The notes under the pieces were generated by a model. The model had not been told where the DNA came from, did no database searches, and saw only the letters and a list, made by a program, of their open reading frames with translations. Position numbers and translations under genes: made by a program. This document shows, in pieces, positions 16,511 through 25,192 of a stretch of DNA of 64,000 nucleotides. Every line of letters begins with the position of its first letter. Within the stretch, counting starts at the first letter, position 1. The stretch comes from Archangium sp. (GTDB lineage Bacteria > Myxococcota > Myxococcia > Myxococcales > Myxococcaceae), in the NCBI GenBank assembly GCA_030681645.1, contig JAUXRX010000002.1:1-64000 (forward strand). The letters run 5' to 3'.

Positions 16511-17455
16511 ATGCCGGGCTATGAGCCACGCCTCATGAGCCAGTTCGCCGACATCGACGACGCCTCGAAGCGCCTGGCCGGCGTCGGGTACCTCCCCTCG
16601 CGCGACATCTCGACTTCGGCCTTCCTCATGGATCGGCTGGAGAAGCCGGTGCTCATCGAAGGCCCGGCCGGCGTCGGCAAGACCGAGTTCGCCCGCGCCC
16701 TGGCAGCGTCGCTGGGGCGCGAGCTGATCCGCCTGCAGTGTTACGAAGGGCTCGACGAGTCGAAGGCGCTCTACGAGTGGGAGTACGCCAAGCAGCTGCT
16801 CTACACCCAGCTGCTCAAAGACAAGATCGGCGAGCTGATGGTGGGCGCCGGCACCATCAAGGAAGCGGCCGATCGCGTGGCGGCCTCCGACGCCGTGTTC
16901 TTCTCGGAGCGTTTCCTGCTGCCCCGCCCGATCCTCCAGGCGCTGGTCAACCCGAAGCCCGCGGTCCTGCTCATCGACGAGATCGACAAGGCCGACCCGG
17001 AGTTCGAGGCGTTCCTGCTCGAGGTGCTCGCCGAGAACGCCGTCACCCTGCCGGAACTGGGCACCATCAAGGCGAAGCACATTCCCCGCGTGGTGCTGAC
17101 CTCGAACAACGCCCGCGAGCTGTCGGACGCGCTCAAGCGGCGCTGCCTGCACCTGTACATCGACTACCCCACGCGCGAACGCGAGCTCTCGATCGTCCGG
17201 GCGCGGTTGCCGGGTGTGCCCGAGAAGCTGGCGGAGCAGGTGGTCACCGCGGTGGGCAAGCTGCGCAAGCTCGAGCTCAAGAAGTCGCCCTCGATCTCCG
17301 AGACGCTCGACTGGGCGCAGGCGCTGGTGCTGCTCAACGCCGATACGTTGTCAGCTGAGCTCGTGGCTCAGACGCTCAACCTCGTGCTCAAGCATGAAGG
17401 AGACGTGGAGAAGGCGAAGGGCCAGGTTCACTCGTTGGCGGCCTCGTCGGTTTGA
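16511..17455 (+). CDS. MoxR-family AAA+ ATPase
   Basis: A 314-residue MoxR ATPase, a chaperone-like AAA+ protein that typically activates or assembles partner complexes with VWA-domain proteins. Walker A is GPAGVGKT (residues 51-58), Walker B is AVLLIDEIDK, and sensor 1 is VVLTSNNARELSD with the arginine-finger-like LKRRCLH. The open frame extends 96 bases further upstream, but a strong GGAGGT ribosome-binding site (16,501-16,506) sits five bases before the ATG at 16,511, which decides the start. The usual VWA partner gene is not adjacent: the next gene is convergent, so the partner must be elsewhere. Confidence 0.88.
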   Translation: MPGYEPRLMSQFADIDDASKRLAGVGYLPSRDISTSAFLMDRLEKPVLIEGPAGVGKTEFARALAASLGRELIRLQCYEGLDESKALYEWEYAKQLLYTQLLKDKIGELMVGAGTIKEAADRVAASDAVFFSERFLLPRPILQALVNPKPAVLLIDEIDKADPEFEAFLLEVLAENAVTLPELGTIKAKHIPRVVLTSNNARELSDALKRRCLHLYIDYPTRERELSIVRARLPGVPEKLAEQVVTAVGKLRKLELKKSPSISETLDWAQALVLLNADTLSAELVAQTLNLVLKHEGDVEKAKGQVHSLAASSV

Positions 17456-17460
17456 GTTTG

Positions 17461-17495
17461 CCCTCTCCCCAACCCTCTCCCCCTCGGGGAGAGGG
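17461..17495. repeat. Family A palindromic repeat, full copy
   Basis: A 35-bp element starting CCCTCTCCCCAACCCTCTCC in the 48-bp gap between two convergent genes. It is the reverse complement of the 11,098 copy apart from one base. Hairpin potential in this convergent gap fits a bidirectional transcript end. Confidence 0.8.
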
Positions 17496-17503
17496 AGACA
17501 CGT

Positions 17504-18055
17504 TCATGGGGCTGCTTCTTCGGCCTTGTCGAACCAGCCCTTGTACCCAATCTTCACCGAGTCCTTGGTGAAGACCGCTCCCTGCTTCTTGTCCACGACG
17601 AACCACTTCCCGTCCTTCTTCCCCAGCAGGTAGGCCGAGTTCTCGCCTTCCGCCACGCCCTTGTCGGCGACCTGGAAGTTGTCTTCGGTCACCTCGATCA
17701 TCACCGTGCCCAGCGCGCCCAGCGACGCGGCGCCCACCTTGAAGTCCTTGAGCCAGTAGTTGATCTTCTCGTGGAACCAGGGGGCCATGGGGTGGTCCTC
17801 CTTGCCCATGCGCTTCTTCCGCTCGGCGATCGACTCGAGGGTCTTCGGGTGCAGCAGCTTCTTCGCCTCGGCCCACTTCTTCGCCTTGACCGCGGTGAGG
17901 TACTTCGTGAGCAGCACCTTGCCGTCCTTCGCCTCGGGCGCGTCACTGTCGGCGGTGGCCGCGGCGGCAGGGCCGGCCGAGGGGCCTTCAGTGCCCTGCG
18001 CGAAGGCCAGGTGAGCCAGGAGGGCGCTTGCGGTCAGCAACAGTCGACGGGTCAT
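17504..18055 (-). CDS. Secreted hypothetical protein
   Basis: A 183-residue protein of unknown function. The ATG at 18,055 gives a classical signal peptide (MTRRLLLTASALLAHLAFAQ), preceded on the transcript by a GGAG ribosome-binding site; the longer open frame to 18,304 lacks a signal sequence. The mature part starts with an Ala-rich linker, then a helical, lysine-rich domain (LLTKYLTAVKAKKWAEAKKL) resembling the first helices of NTF2-like or DUF4019-type domains, and beta-strand segments such as GKWFVVDKK. The periplasmic location is inferred from the signal peptide. Confidence 0.75.
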   Translation of the reverse strand: MTRRLLLTASALLAHLAFAQGTEGPSAGPAAAATADSDAPEAKDGKVLLTKYLTAVKAKKWAEAKKLLHPKTLESIAERKKRMGKEDHPMAPWFHEKINYWLKDFKVGAASLGALGTVMIEVTEDNFQVADKGVAEGENSAYLLGKKDGKWFVVDKKQGAVFTKDSVKIGYKGWFDKAEEAAP

Positions 18056-18191
18056 GGGGGGCTCCGGAACGGGAAAGACGGGTGGCCCCTTCGACTTACC
18101 ACTTCCCCCGGCATTCAGAGCCGATCGAACGGAGATCCACCTCTCCAGGGCGGAAGTGTAGGCTCGCGGCACTTTGGCGAGCTCGAGCACC

Positions 18192-20648
18192 GTGAACATC
18201 CTCATCGTCGACGACGACCGCAGCGTGCAAAGGGTGCTGGCAGACGCCCTCACCAAGCAGGGCTTCGTGGTCACCGTCGAACGCGACGGCGAATGGGCGA
18301 TCAAGAGCTTCGAGAAGAAGAACTTCGACGCGGTGCTGCTCGACCTGCTCCTCCCCGCGCTCAGCGGCTACGAGGTGGCCAAGCAGATCCGCGCGCTGCC
18401 CCGGGGCAAGCGCGTGCCGATCATCATGATCTCGGGCGTCTACAAGAACCCCGTGCACCAGCGCGAAGCGGTCGACAAGCACGGCGCCTTCGCCCTGCTC
18501 GAGAAGCCGCTCGATCTGAAGCTGCTCACCGGCACGCTCAAGGACGCGCTGGGCGATCGCTACCCCCGCGCAGAGGCGCCGAAGCCGCCGCCCCCGCCGA
18601 TGGAGGAAGACGAGAAGACGGGCGAGTTCATGGCCGACGACGCGGCGCGCGAAGAGGCGCAGGACGTCGAGCGCAGCGTGCCGGCGGCGCCTCCTCCGAG
18701 GGCGAAGGAGCCGACCGCGCCCCGCGCGAAGGAGGTGCCGAAGACGAAGGAGCCGCCCCGCACCAGGGCCAGAGAGGTGCCGCGCACGAAGGAACCGCCC
18801 CGCCCCGTGAAGGACGTGAAGCGGCCCCAGCCCCCTCCCCCGCCCGTCGACGATGACGACGCCGCCTCGAAGGAAGAGACGAAGAACGAGGTGCCCTGGG
18901 CGAGCATCAAGGACAAGTCGTTCGCGCAGATCCTCGCCGACGCCTACCGCACCCGCTTCGGTGGCGCGGTGCGCCTGCGCCGCGGCAACGTGAAGAAGAT
19001 CGTCTATTTCCGGGAAGGCACGCCCGAGCTGGTGAAGTCGAACCTGCTGGTGGAATGCCTGGGCCGGGTGCTGGTGAAGGAGAAGATGATCAGCGAGGCC
19101 GAGTGCGAGGAATCGCTCAAGCGCATGAAGGCCAGCAAGCGCATGCAGGGCACCGTGCTCATCGAGATGGGCTGCATCAGCCCGCACAACCTCCAGCACT
19201 CCCTGGTGCTCCAGCTGCAGCACAAGGTGTGGGACGCGTTCAGCTGGGACGACGGCGAGTACCAGTTCATACCCGACGCGCCGCTCCCCTCGGAGCCGCT
19301 GTCGATCGGCATGACCTGCGCGCAGCTGATCCACGAAGGGGTCAAGCGCACCTACGACGAGAAGCGGCTGTTCAAGGCGTTCTCGGGGCTCGACCTGCAG
19401 TACGTGCACCCCAGCGACGATCCGCTCTACGCCATGCAGGACGTGGGGCTCGGGCCCGAAGAGCAGGAGCTGCTCAAGCTGGCCGACGGGCACAAGACGC
19501 TCACCACGCTGCGGGCGCTGGGGTTGCTGCCCCCCTTCGAGACCGATCGCTTCTTCTTCGCCATGAAGTGCGCGCAGATGGTGGCGTTCAAGGCGAACCA
19601 GGCCCACGGCAAGCCCAAGGTCTCGTATGCCGAGATGGCCGCGCAGGCGAAGGCCGAGCAGCGCCCGGCGCGGCCCGAGGCGAAGTCGCTGCCCCCGCCG
19701 TTGCCGTCGATGCCCCCGCCGCTGCCGCCTCCGCTGCCGGCGAGCAAGAAGCCACCCGAGCACCCGGCGCAGCCGCCGCTCGACCTGCCCTGGAGCGACG
19801 CGAAGCTGGCCCAGCCGATGGCGCGGCTCGACCTTCCGCCTCCGCCGCCGCCGAACGCCTCGCCGCAGCGCCCGGTGAAGAAGCCGGAGCCGGTGGTGGC
19901 GAAGTCAGCCGGCTCGCTGCTGCCCGAGCTGTCCGAGGTGGTGAGCCTGCCGCGGCTGTCGGGCCAGGAAGGGGCGCAGCGCGAGAAGCTGGCGCAGAAG
20001 CTGACCGCGATGCGCCGGCTCGACTTCTTCGAGATCCTCGGCGTGAAGTGGAGCGCCAGCCGGGAAGACGTGAAGCGCGCCTACTTCGCGCTCGCCAAGG
20101 AATACCACCCCGACAAACACTTCTCGTCGGCCAGCGCCGAGACGCGCGCGCTCGCGCAGCAGATCTACGATCTGATCTCGACCGCGCACGACACGCTCAC
20201 CGACGCCGACGAGCGCAAGCGGTACATCGCGCAGCTCGAGGAAGGCGCCAGGCAGCCCGATGACGCCGACGTGGGGCGCATTCTCGCGGCCGAGGGCAAG
20301 TTCCAGCGCGGCGAAGAGCTGATGCGGCAGCGCCAGTTCGACGGCGCGGCCAGGCTCTTCCGCGAGGCGATCGCGCTCTACCCCGACGAGGGCGAGTTCC
20401 ACGCGTGGGAAGGCTGGGCGGTGTTCCAGGCCGACCCTTCGCGCGCGGACGACGCGATTCGATCGATCGAGCAGTCGGTGAACCTGAACCCCAAGATGGA
20501 CAAGGGGTACCTGTTCCTCGGCTACATCCACAAAGCCACCGGCCGCCCCGATCGCGCCGAGCGTCAGTTCGAGAAGGCGATCCAGGCGAACCCTGATTGC
20601 ACCGAAGCGCTGCGCGAGCTGCGGCTCCTCGGCAAGCAGCGAAGGTGA
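18192..20648 (+). CDS. Response regulator - PATAN (DUF4388) - DnaJ - TPR protein
   Basis: An 818-residue regulator counted from the GTG at 18,192; a TTG at 18,174 is an alternative. Residues 1-125 are a receiver domain with the acidic pocket VDDD, phospho-acceptor D51 (LLDLLLPALSG) and conserved K105 (EKPLD). A Pro/Lys-rich linker follows. Residues about 235-470 resemble PATAN/DUF4388 domains of delta-proteobacterial regulators (GAVRLRRGNVKKIVYFREG, LVLQLQHKVWDAFSWDDGEY). After a second Pro-rich linker comes a J-domain (FFEILGVKWSASREDVKRAY, HPD intact), then C-terminal TPRs. The protein could couple phosphorylation to recruitment of Hsp70/DnaK. No partner kinase is adjacent. The fusion is unusual outside myxobacteria. 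Confidence 0.85.
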   Translation: MNILIVDDDRSVQRVLADALTKQGFVVTVERDGEWAIKSFEKKNFDAVLLDLLLPALSGYEVAKQIRALPRGKRVPIIMISGVYKNPVHQREAVDKHGAFALLEKPLDLKLLTGTLKDALGDRYPRAEAPKPPPPPMEEDEKTGEFMADDAAREEAQDVERSVPAAPPPRAKEPTAPRAKEVPKTKEPPRTRAREVPRTKEPPRPVKDVKRPQPPPPPVDDDDAASKEETKNEVPWASIKDKSFAQILADAYRTRFGGAVRLRRGNVKKIVYFREGTPELVKSNLLVECLGRVLVKEKMISEAECEESLKRMKASKRMQGTVLIEMGCISPHNLQHSLVLQLQHKVWDAFSWDDGEYQFIPDAPLPSEPLSIGMTCAQLIHEGVKRTYDEKRLFKAFSGLDLQYVHPSDDPLYAMQDVGLGPEEQELLKLADGHKTLTTLRALGLLPPFETDRFFFAMKCAQMVAFKANQAHGKPKVSYAEMAAQAKAEQRPARPEAKSLPPPLPSMPPPLPPPLPASKKPPEHPAQPPLDLPWSDAKLAQPMARLDLPPPPPPNASPQRPVKKPEPVVAKSAGSLLPELSEVVSLPRLSGQEGAQREKLAQKLTAMRRLDFFEILGVKWSASREDVKRAYFALAKEYHPDKHFSSASAETRALAQQIYDLISTAHDTLTDADERKRYIAQLEEGARQPDDADVGRILAAEGKFQRGEELMRQRQFDGAARLFREAIALYPDEGEFHAWEGWAVFQADPSRADDAIRSIEQSVNLNPKMDKGYLFLGYIHKATGRPDRAERQFEKAIQANPDCTEALRELRLLGKQRR

Positions 20649-20665
20649 GTTCGAAGCAACGAAAG

Positions 20666-20703
20666 TCCCTCTCCCTGCGAAGCGGGGGGAGGTCAGGAGG
20701 GGG
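20666..20703. repeat. Family B repeat, diverged copy
   Basis: TCCCTCTCCCTGCGAAGCGG followed by a G-rich right side that has drifted from the consensus. It is a neighbour of the better-preserved copy at 20,725-20,766, oriented oppositely. Confidence 0.65.
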
Positions 20704-20724
20704 GCTCACTTCAGCCCGAGCGAG

Positions 20725-20766
20725 GCCCCTCACCCCGGCCCTCTCCCCGCTCGCGCAGGGAGAGGG
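20725..20766. repeat. Family B repeat
   Basis: GCCCCTCACCCCGGCCCTCT at its left end and GCAGGGAGAGGG at its right end. The right end lies six bases before the ATG of the patatin gene and provides its only purine-rich Shine-Dalgarno-like stretch. Confidence 0.8.
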
Positions 20767-20772
20767 GGACTG

Positions 20773-22179
20773 ATGCGCCTCCGAGAGCGCTTCGACAACC
20801 TGAGACCCCTCGAGGAGATGGAGCTCGCCGTCGTCCGAGCGGCCATCGCCGACCCGAAGCTCGTCGACGCGCACGAAGAGGCGACGCTGCGCACCGCGCT
20901 GTCCCTGGCCCGCCTCTACAAGGTGAACCACCAGGGCCGGGACGTCGGCGTCGGGGTCTACCTCCAGCCGTTCCGCGAAGAGCTCACCCGCCGGCTGGGG
21001 CCCGTGCTGCTGCCGGAGAAGGGCAAGATCACCCGCGCCCAGCTGCTGCCCCACCTGCGAGACCTCAAGGACCGCACCACCAACACCCGCGATCAGCTGG
21101 TGCGCCGCTTCGCCGACCGGCTGCCCTTCGAGGCGATCGATCGCGAGCTGCGCGAGAAGTCGCTGGTGCTGGTGATGGGCGGCGGAGGCGGCACCGCCTA
21201 CGTCTACCTGGGCGTGATGTCGCTGCTCGACGAGTACGGGCTGCAGCCGAAGCTGCTGGTGGGCACGTCGATGGGCGCGATCCTGGCGCTGTTCCGCAGC
21301 CGCATGCCCCGCTTCGAGCAGGACGAGATCGTCGGCATCGTGCGCTCGCTGTCGTGGCGAAAGCTGTTCCGCACCCTCTCGACCGAGAACCGCTACGGGG
21401 TGCCGGCGGCGCTGCGGCTGTTCCTGCGCAGCGGCATCGGGCGGTACTTCGGCGTCGACAGCCGGGGCAGCGTGGGCCCAAGGCTCAAGGACCTGCCGGT
21501 GAAGACGATCATCGCGGTGAGCGGCATCCGCAAAGGCAAGCTGCCCCACCCCCTCGAGTTCTACGAGAAGCTGATCAGCACCTCGCCGCGCTGGCTGCTC
21601 AACCCGATGATCCTCCCGCGCTGGTTCGCGGCGATCGCCGAGTTCACCGCGCGCCCCGACATTCTCACCCGGGTGCACCTGGGGGCCGACGAGGGCACGG
21701 ACGAGTTCGACGCGCTCGACGCGGTCGGCTTCTCGTGCGCGGTGCCGGGCGTCATCCACTACGACGTGTTCCGCGACGACCCGCGCATGCACTCGTTGCT
21801 CACCCAGTACATGGGCGATCACGGCATCGCGCGCTTCATCGACGGAGGGCTGGTGGACAACGTGCCCGCACGGGCGGCGTGGCGGGCGGTGCACAAGGGC
21901 GAGCTCGGCACGCGCAACGCGTTCATCCTGGCGCTCAACGGCTTCTCGATGAAGCTGACCACCCCGCTCTGGCTGATGCTGGAGCGGATCGCCGAGGTGA
22001 ACGTCTCGCGCAACCGGCCCTGGGCGCACCTGGTGCACGACTTCTCGCGCACCTTGAGCCCGCTGGTGATCGTGCCGACGGTTGAGCAGCTGCTCGAGGC
22101 GGTGCAGGTCGGCCGCACCGCGCTCGCCTGGGAGATGCAGGTGGTCGCGCGCATGATGGCGCCGCTCCCCAGGCTCTGA
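20773..22179 (+). CDS. Patatin-like phospholipase
   Basis: A 468-residue lipid acyl hydrolase of the patatin family. The catalytic Ser-Asp dyad is visible: an oxyanion-hole glycine run GGGGGTAY at about 140-146, the nucleophile elbow GTSMG with S166, and DGG with D357. A 130-residue N-terminal helical region precedes the catalytic domain, as in bacterial patatins with lids or membrane-interaction extensions. No signal peptide is seen, so action in the cytoplasm or delivery by another system is likely. The substrate is inferred to be phospholipid or lysophospholipid. The ribosome-binding site is supplied by a family B repeat directly upstream. Confidence 0.9.
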   Translation: MRLRERFDNLRPLEEMELAVVRAAIADPKLVDAHEEATLRTALSLARLYKVNHQGRDVGVGVYLQPFREELTRRLGPVLLPEKGKITRAQLLPHLRDLKDRTTNTRDQLVRRFADRLPFEAIDRELREKSLVLVMGGGGGTAYVYLGVMSLLDEYGLQPKLLVGTSMGAILALFRSRMPRFEQDEIVGIVRSLSWRKLFRTLSTENRYGVPAALRLFLRSGIGRYFGVDSRGSVGPRLKDLPVKTIIAVSGIRKGKLPHPLEFYEKLISTSPRWLLNPMILPRWFAAIAEFTARPDILTRVHLGADEGTDEFDALDAVGFSCAVPGVIHYDVFRDDPRMHSLLTQYMGDHGIARFIDGGLVDNVPARAAWRAVHKGELGTRNAFILALNGFSMKLTTPLWLMLERIAEVNVSRNRPWAHLVHDFSRTLSPLVIVPTVEQLLEAVQVGRTALAWEMQVVARMMAPLPRL

Positions 22180-22224
22180 CCCGCTGGGGGAGAGGGCTTA
22201 CCAGTCGTTGCACGGGCTGCTCAC

Positions 22225-23190
22225 ATGGTGTCAAAGCGCCCCATGAGCTCGACCTCGAACGCCGTCCTCAAAGCCGACCAGGTGTGGATGGACGGGAAGC
22301 TGATCCCCTGGGAATCAGCGACGGTGCACGTGATGACGCACGCGCTGCACTACGGGCTGGGCGTGTTCGAGGGCATCCGCGCGTACCGGGCGAAGAACGG
22401 CAAGCTGGCCATCTTCCGGCTCCGCGAGCACATCCGCCGGTTCCTCGACTCGGCGCACATCATTCTGCTCAAGATGCCGTACACCGAGGACCAGCTGGTG
22501 AACGCCTGCATGGACGTGCTCCGCGTGCAGGACGCGAAGTTCCCCAACGGCGCGTACCTGCGGCCGGTGGCCTTCATGGGCGACGGCGCGATGGGCCTGG
22601 GCGCGCAGAACGAGACGCGGGTGGCGATCACCGCGTGGGAATGGGGCAGCTACCTCGGCGACAAGGGCGTGAAGGAAGGCATTCGCGCGAAGGTCTCGAG
22701 CTTCACCCGCATGCACGTGAACGTGAACATGGTGCGCGGGAAGATCTCGGGCCAGTACGTGAACTCGATCCTCGCCAAGCGCGAGGCGGTGATGGGCGGG
22801 TACGACGAGGCGATCCTCCTCGACATCTCGGGCTTCGTGGCCGAGGCGTCGGGCGAGAACATCTTCTGCATCGGGCGGCACGGGGTGGTGCGCACGCCTT
22901 CGCTGAGCTCGCCGATTCTGCGGGGCATCACCCGCGACACGGTGATCGAGCTGCTGCAGGACGCAGGGCGGAAGGTGGAAGAGGTCTCGTTCACGCGCGA
23001 CGCGCTCTACATCGCGGGCGAGGTGTTCTTCACCGGCACCGCGGCCGAGGTGACGCCGGTGCGCGAGGTGGACAACCGGCAGGTCGGCGAGGGCAAGCCG
23101 GGCGAGATCACGAAGTCGATCCAGGATCTCTACTACCGGGTGGTGCGGGGTCACGAGCCGCGGTACGAGCACTGGCTCACGTACGTCTGA
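22225..23190 (+). CDS. ilvE: Branched-chain amino-acid aminotransferase
   Basis: A 321-residue class IV PLP aminotransferase that interconverts Leu, Ile and Val with their 2-keto acids. Diagnostic parts: HALHYGLGVFEGIRAY near the N-terminus, the PLP lysine K173 in RGKISGQY, and the AEASGENIF and GITRDTVIELL segments of the BCAT family. A second in-frame ATG at 22,243 (MSSTSNAV) may be the real start; both lie close together. The protein sits alone between the patatin gene and a small lipoprotein, separated from other ilv genes. Confidence 0.93.
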   Translation: MVSKRPMSSTSNAVLKADQVWMDGKLIPWESATVHVMTHALHYGLGVFEGIRAYRAKNGKLAIFRLREHIRRFLDSAHIILLKMPYTEDQLVNACMDVLRVQDAKFPNGAYLRPVAFMGDGAMGLGAQNETRVAITAWEWGSYLGDKGVKEGIRAKVSSFTRMHVNVNMVRGKISGQYVNSILAKREAVMGGYDEAILLDISGFVAEASGENIFCIGRHGVVRTPSLSSPILRGITRDTVIELLQDAGRKVEEVSFTRDALYIAGEVFFTGTAAEVTPVREVDNRQVGEGKPGEITKSIQDLYYRVVRGHEPRYEHWLTYV

Positions 23191-23198
23191 TCTTTTCT

Positions 23199-23239
23199 CC
23201 CTCTCCCTGCGAAGCGGGGAGAGGGCCGGGGTGAGGGGC
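23199..23239. repeat. Family B repeat, inverted
   Basis: Starts CCCTCTCCCTGCGAAGCGGG and ends GGTGAGGGGC. It is the inverse orientation of the 20,725 and 39,453 copies. Its right end lies two bases before the ATG of the next gene and supplies a GAGGGG Shine-Dalgarno-like sequence. Confidence 0.8.
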
Positions 23240-23241
23240 CG

Positions 23242-23691
23242 ATGGTCCGAGTGGTGCGCTTCCTTCTCTGGGTCCTGCTGCTGACTGGCTGCGCGCCCGA
23301 GCCTGAGGCGATCACGCGAACATCGGTGGAGCTCCGTCCTCACGACGGAGACGCGCTGACCGCTGTGCCCTCGGAGTTCGTGGTCAGCATCAGCGGGCCG
23401 AAGGAACTGGTGCGGCCTGTCCTGTCCGTGTCCTCCAGCGTCCGAGTGGTTCGGCCAAGCGACGGACAACGCTGGGACCTGGCGGCCGCTGACTCACCGG
23501 GAAACCAGACCTACAGCGGCTCCGAGTTTCAGTTCTTTGCGACGCCTGCCGGGCCTACCTCAGGCTCGTACGAGTTCGTCGTTGCGCTGAGCGACTGGGG
23601 CGTCCCCGTCGATGGATCCTGTACTTCAGGGCGTTGCCTCGTGAAGCGTGGCGACGACTGGGTGGCGGCGTTCACGCTGACTTTGCCCTGA
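23242..23691 (+). CDS. Small lipoprotein, hypothetical
   Basis: A 149-residue lipoprotein of unknown function. The signal peptide ends in the lipobox LLTGC (about residue 17). The mature domain is predicted mainly beta-strand (EFVVSISGP, PVLSVSSSVRVV, SYEFVVALSDWG) and has one Cys pair late in the sequence (SCTSGRC), suggesting an Ig-like or similar sandwich. Its codon usage is less GC-extreme than the neighbours. The gene follows a family B repeat and precedes the AAA ATPase. Confidence 0.72.
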   Translation: MVRVVRFLLWVLLLTGCAPEPEAITRTSVELRPHDGDALTAVPSEFVVSISGPKELVRPVLSVSSSVRVVRPSDGQRWDLAAADSPGNQTYSGSEFQFFATPAGPTSGSYEFVVALSDWGVPVDGSCTSGRCLVKRGDDWVAAFTLTLP

Positions 23692-23729
23692 AGGTGCTGC
23701 CACGCACCTGAGCTACGCTTCGCGAGCTC

Positions 23730-25091
23730 ATGGCGACCCGACGCACACAGGTTCACGAAGCGAGCCCTACGCAGGAAACGCCGAACCCGTTTCAGCTCGA
23801 GAATCCGCGCATCCTCGAGCTGGCGCCGCCGCTGCCGAAGTCGATCGAAGAGACCGGCCTCAAGATGGGCCTGCTCTCCGACCTCGCGCTCAAGTTCTTC
23901 TACTACCAGGGCCAGGCGACCGGGGCCGACGTGGCCCAGCAACTGCGGCTGCCGTGGACGGGCGTGATCGAGCACGTCATCGACTTCCTCACCACCGAGA
24001 AGCTCGTCGACATGCGCGGGGGCAAGGGCTTCGGCCGGGTGTCGGTCGACTTCCAGCTGATCGACAAGGGCCGCGAGTACGCGCGCGATGCGCTGCAGCG
24101 CACCACCTACGTGGGCCCCGCGCCAGTGCCGATCGAGCAGTACAACGCGCTCATCCAGCAGCAGACGCGCGAGTCGCCGACCATCAGCAAGAAGCAGCTC
24201 GAGCTGGCGCTCTCGCACCTGGTGGTGCCCGAGAACATCGTCGACAAGCTCGGCCCCGCGGTGAACTCGGGCCGCTCGCTGTTCCTCTTCGGGCCTCCGG
24301 GCAACGGCAAGACGTCACTGGCCGAGGCGATCAGCGCGATGTTCGGCGGCGAGGCCTTCATTCCCCACTGCCTGGAGATCGACGGGCAGATCGTGAAGGT
24401 CTTCGATCGGCTGGTGCACCACCCGGTGTCTCTCGAGCTGGGTCGCGACGCGGGCGGGCGGCGCCAGACCTTCGAGATGGATAACCGCTGGCAGGTCTGC
24501 AAGCGGCCTTCGGTGATCGTCGGCGGCGAGCTCACGCTCGAGACGCTCGACCTCATCTATTCCGACACCGCGCGGTTCTACGAGGCCCCGTTCCAGGTGA
24601 AGGCGAACGGCGGCATGTTGCTGATCGACGACTTCGGGCGGCAGAAGGTGCACCCGACCGATCTGCTCAACCGGTGGATCGTGCCGCTGGAGAAGCGCGT
24701 CGACTTCCTCACCCTGCACACGGGCAAGAAGTTCGAGATCCCCTTCGATCAGCTGATCGTGTTCTCGACCAACCTGGACCCGAAGGAGCTGGTCGACGAG
24801 GCCTTCCTCCGGCGCATCAAGTACAAGATCGAGGTCGGCAACCCCGACGAGCAGCAGTACCGCACCATCTTCCGGCGGGTGTGCGAGGCCTCGGGCATTC
24901 CGTACGTGGAGCAGGCGGTGAGCTACCTGCTCGAGCACACGTACAAGCAGCGGAGCCTGCAGCTGCGCAGCTGCCACCCCCGCGACCTGGTGCAGCTGGT
25001 GAAAGACGCAGCGCGCTACCGGGGCCAGCCGCCCGCCCTTTCGCGGGAGCTGCTCGACCTGGCCGTCGAGGTCTTCCTCGTCGACGTGTAG
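23730..25091 (+). CDS. AAA-type ATPase with N-terminal winged-helix-like region
   Basis: A 453-residue P-loop ATPase. Residues about 45-130 look like a winged-helix module (GADVAQQLRLPWTGVIEHV, FLTTEKLVDMRGG). The ATPase core has Walker A GPPGNGKT (residues 188-195), Walker B LLIDDFGRQ, sensor 1 VFSTNLDPKEL and FLRRIKYKIEVG around the arginine finger. Walker B ends DD rather than the more usual DE. It is related to MoxR-like or chaperone-type ATPases; the client is unknown. A hairpin with a T-rich tail follows the stop. Confidence 0.8.
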   Translation: MATRRTQVHEASPTQETPNPFQLENPRILELAPPLPKSIEETGLKMGLLSDLALKFFYYQGQATGADVAQQLRLPWTGVIEHVIDFLTTEKLVDMRGGKGFGRVSVDFQLIDKGREYARDALQRTTYVGPAPVPIEQYNALIQQQTRESPTISKKQLELALSHLVVPENIVDKLGPAVNSGRSLFLFGPPGNGKTSLAEAISAMFGGEAFIPHCLEIDGQIVKVFDRLVHHPVSLELGRDAGGRRQTFEMDNRWQVCKRPSVIVGGELTLETLDLIYSDTARFYEAPFQVKANGGMLLIDDFGRQKVHPTDLLNRWIVPLEKRVDFLTLHTGKKFEIPFDQLIVFSTNLDPKELVDEAFLRRIKYKIEVGNPDEQQYRTIFRRVCEASGIPYVEQAVSYLLEHTYKQRSLQLRSCHPRDLVQLVKDAARYRGQPPALSRELLDLAVEVFLVDV

Positions 25092-25093
25092 TC

Positions 25094-25124
25094 ACAGGCC
25101 CAAAGCAGCCTGTCCCCCTTTTCC
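25094..25124 (+). terminator. Rho-independent terminator candidate
   Basis: ACAGGC and GCCTGT (25,094-25,099 and 25,108-25,113) form a 6-bp stem with an 8-base loop, followed by CCCCCTTTTCC. It lies two bases after the AAA ATPase stop. Confidence 0.5.
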
Positions 25125-25192
25125 TTCCGACGTGTAGGCGAGGCTCGCACCCGCTTTCTTTACGCCGTACGCGAGAGGCCTAGACTCCGTCC

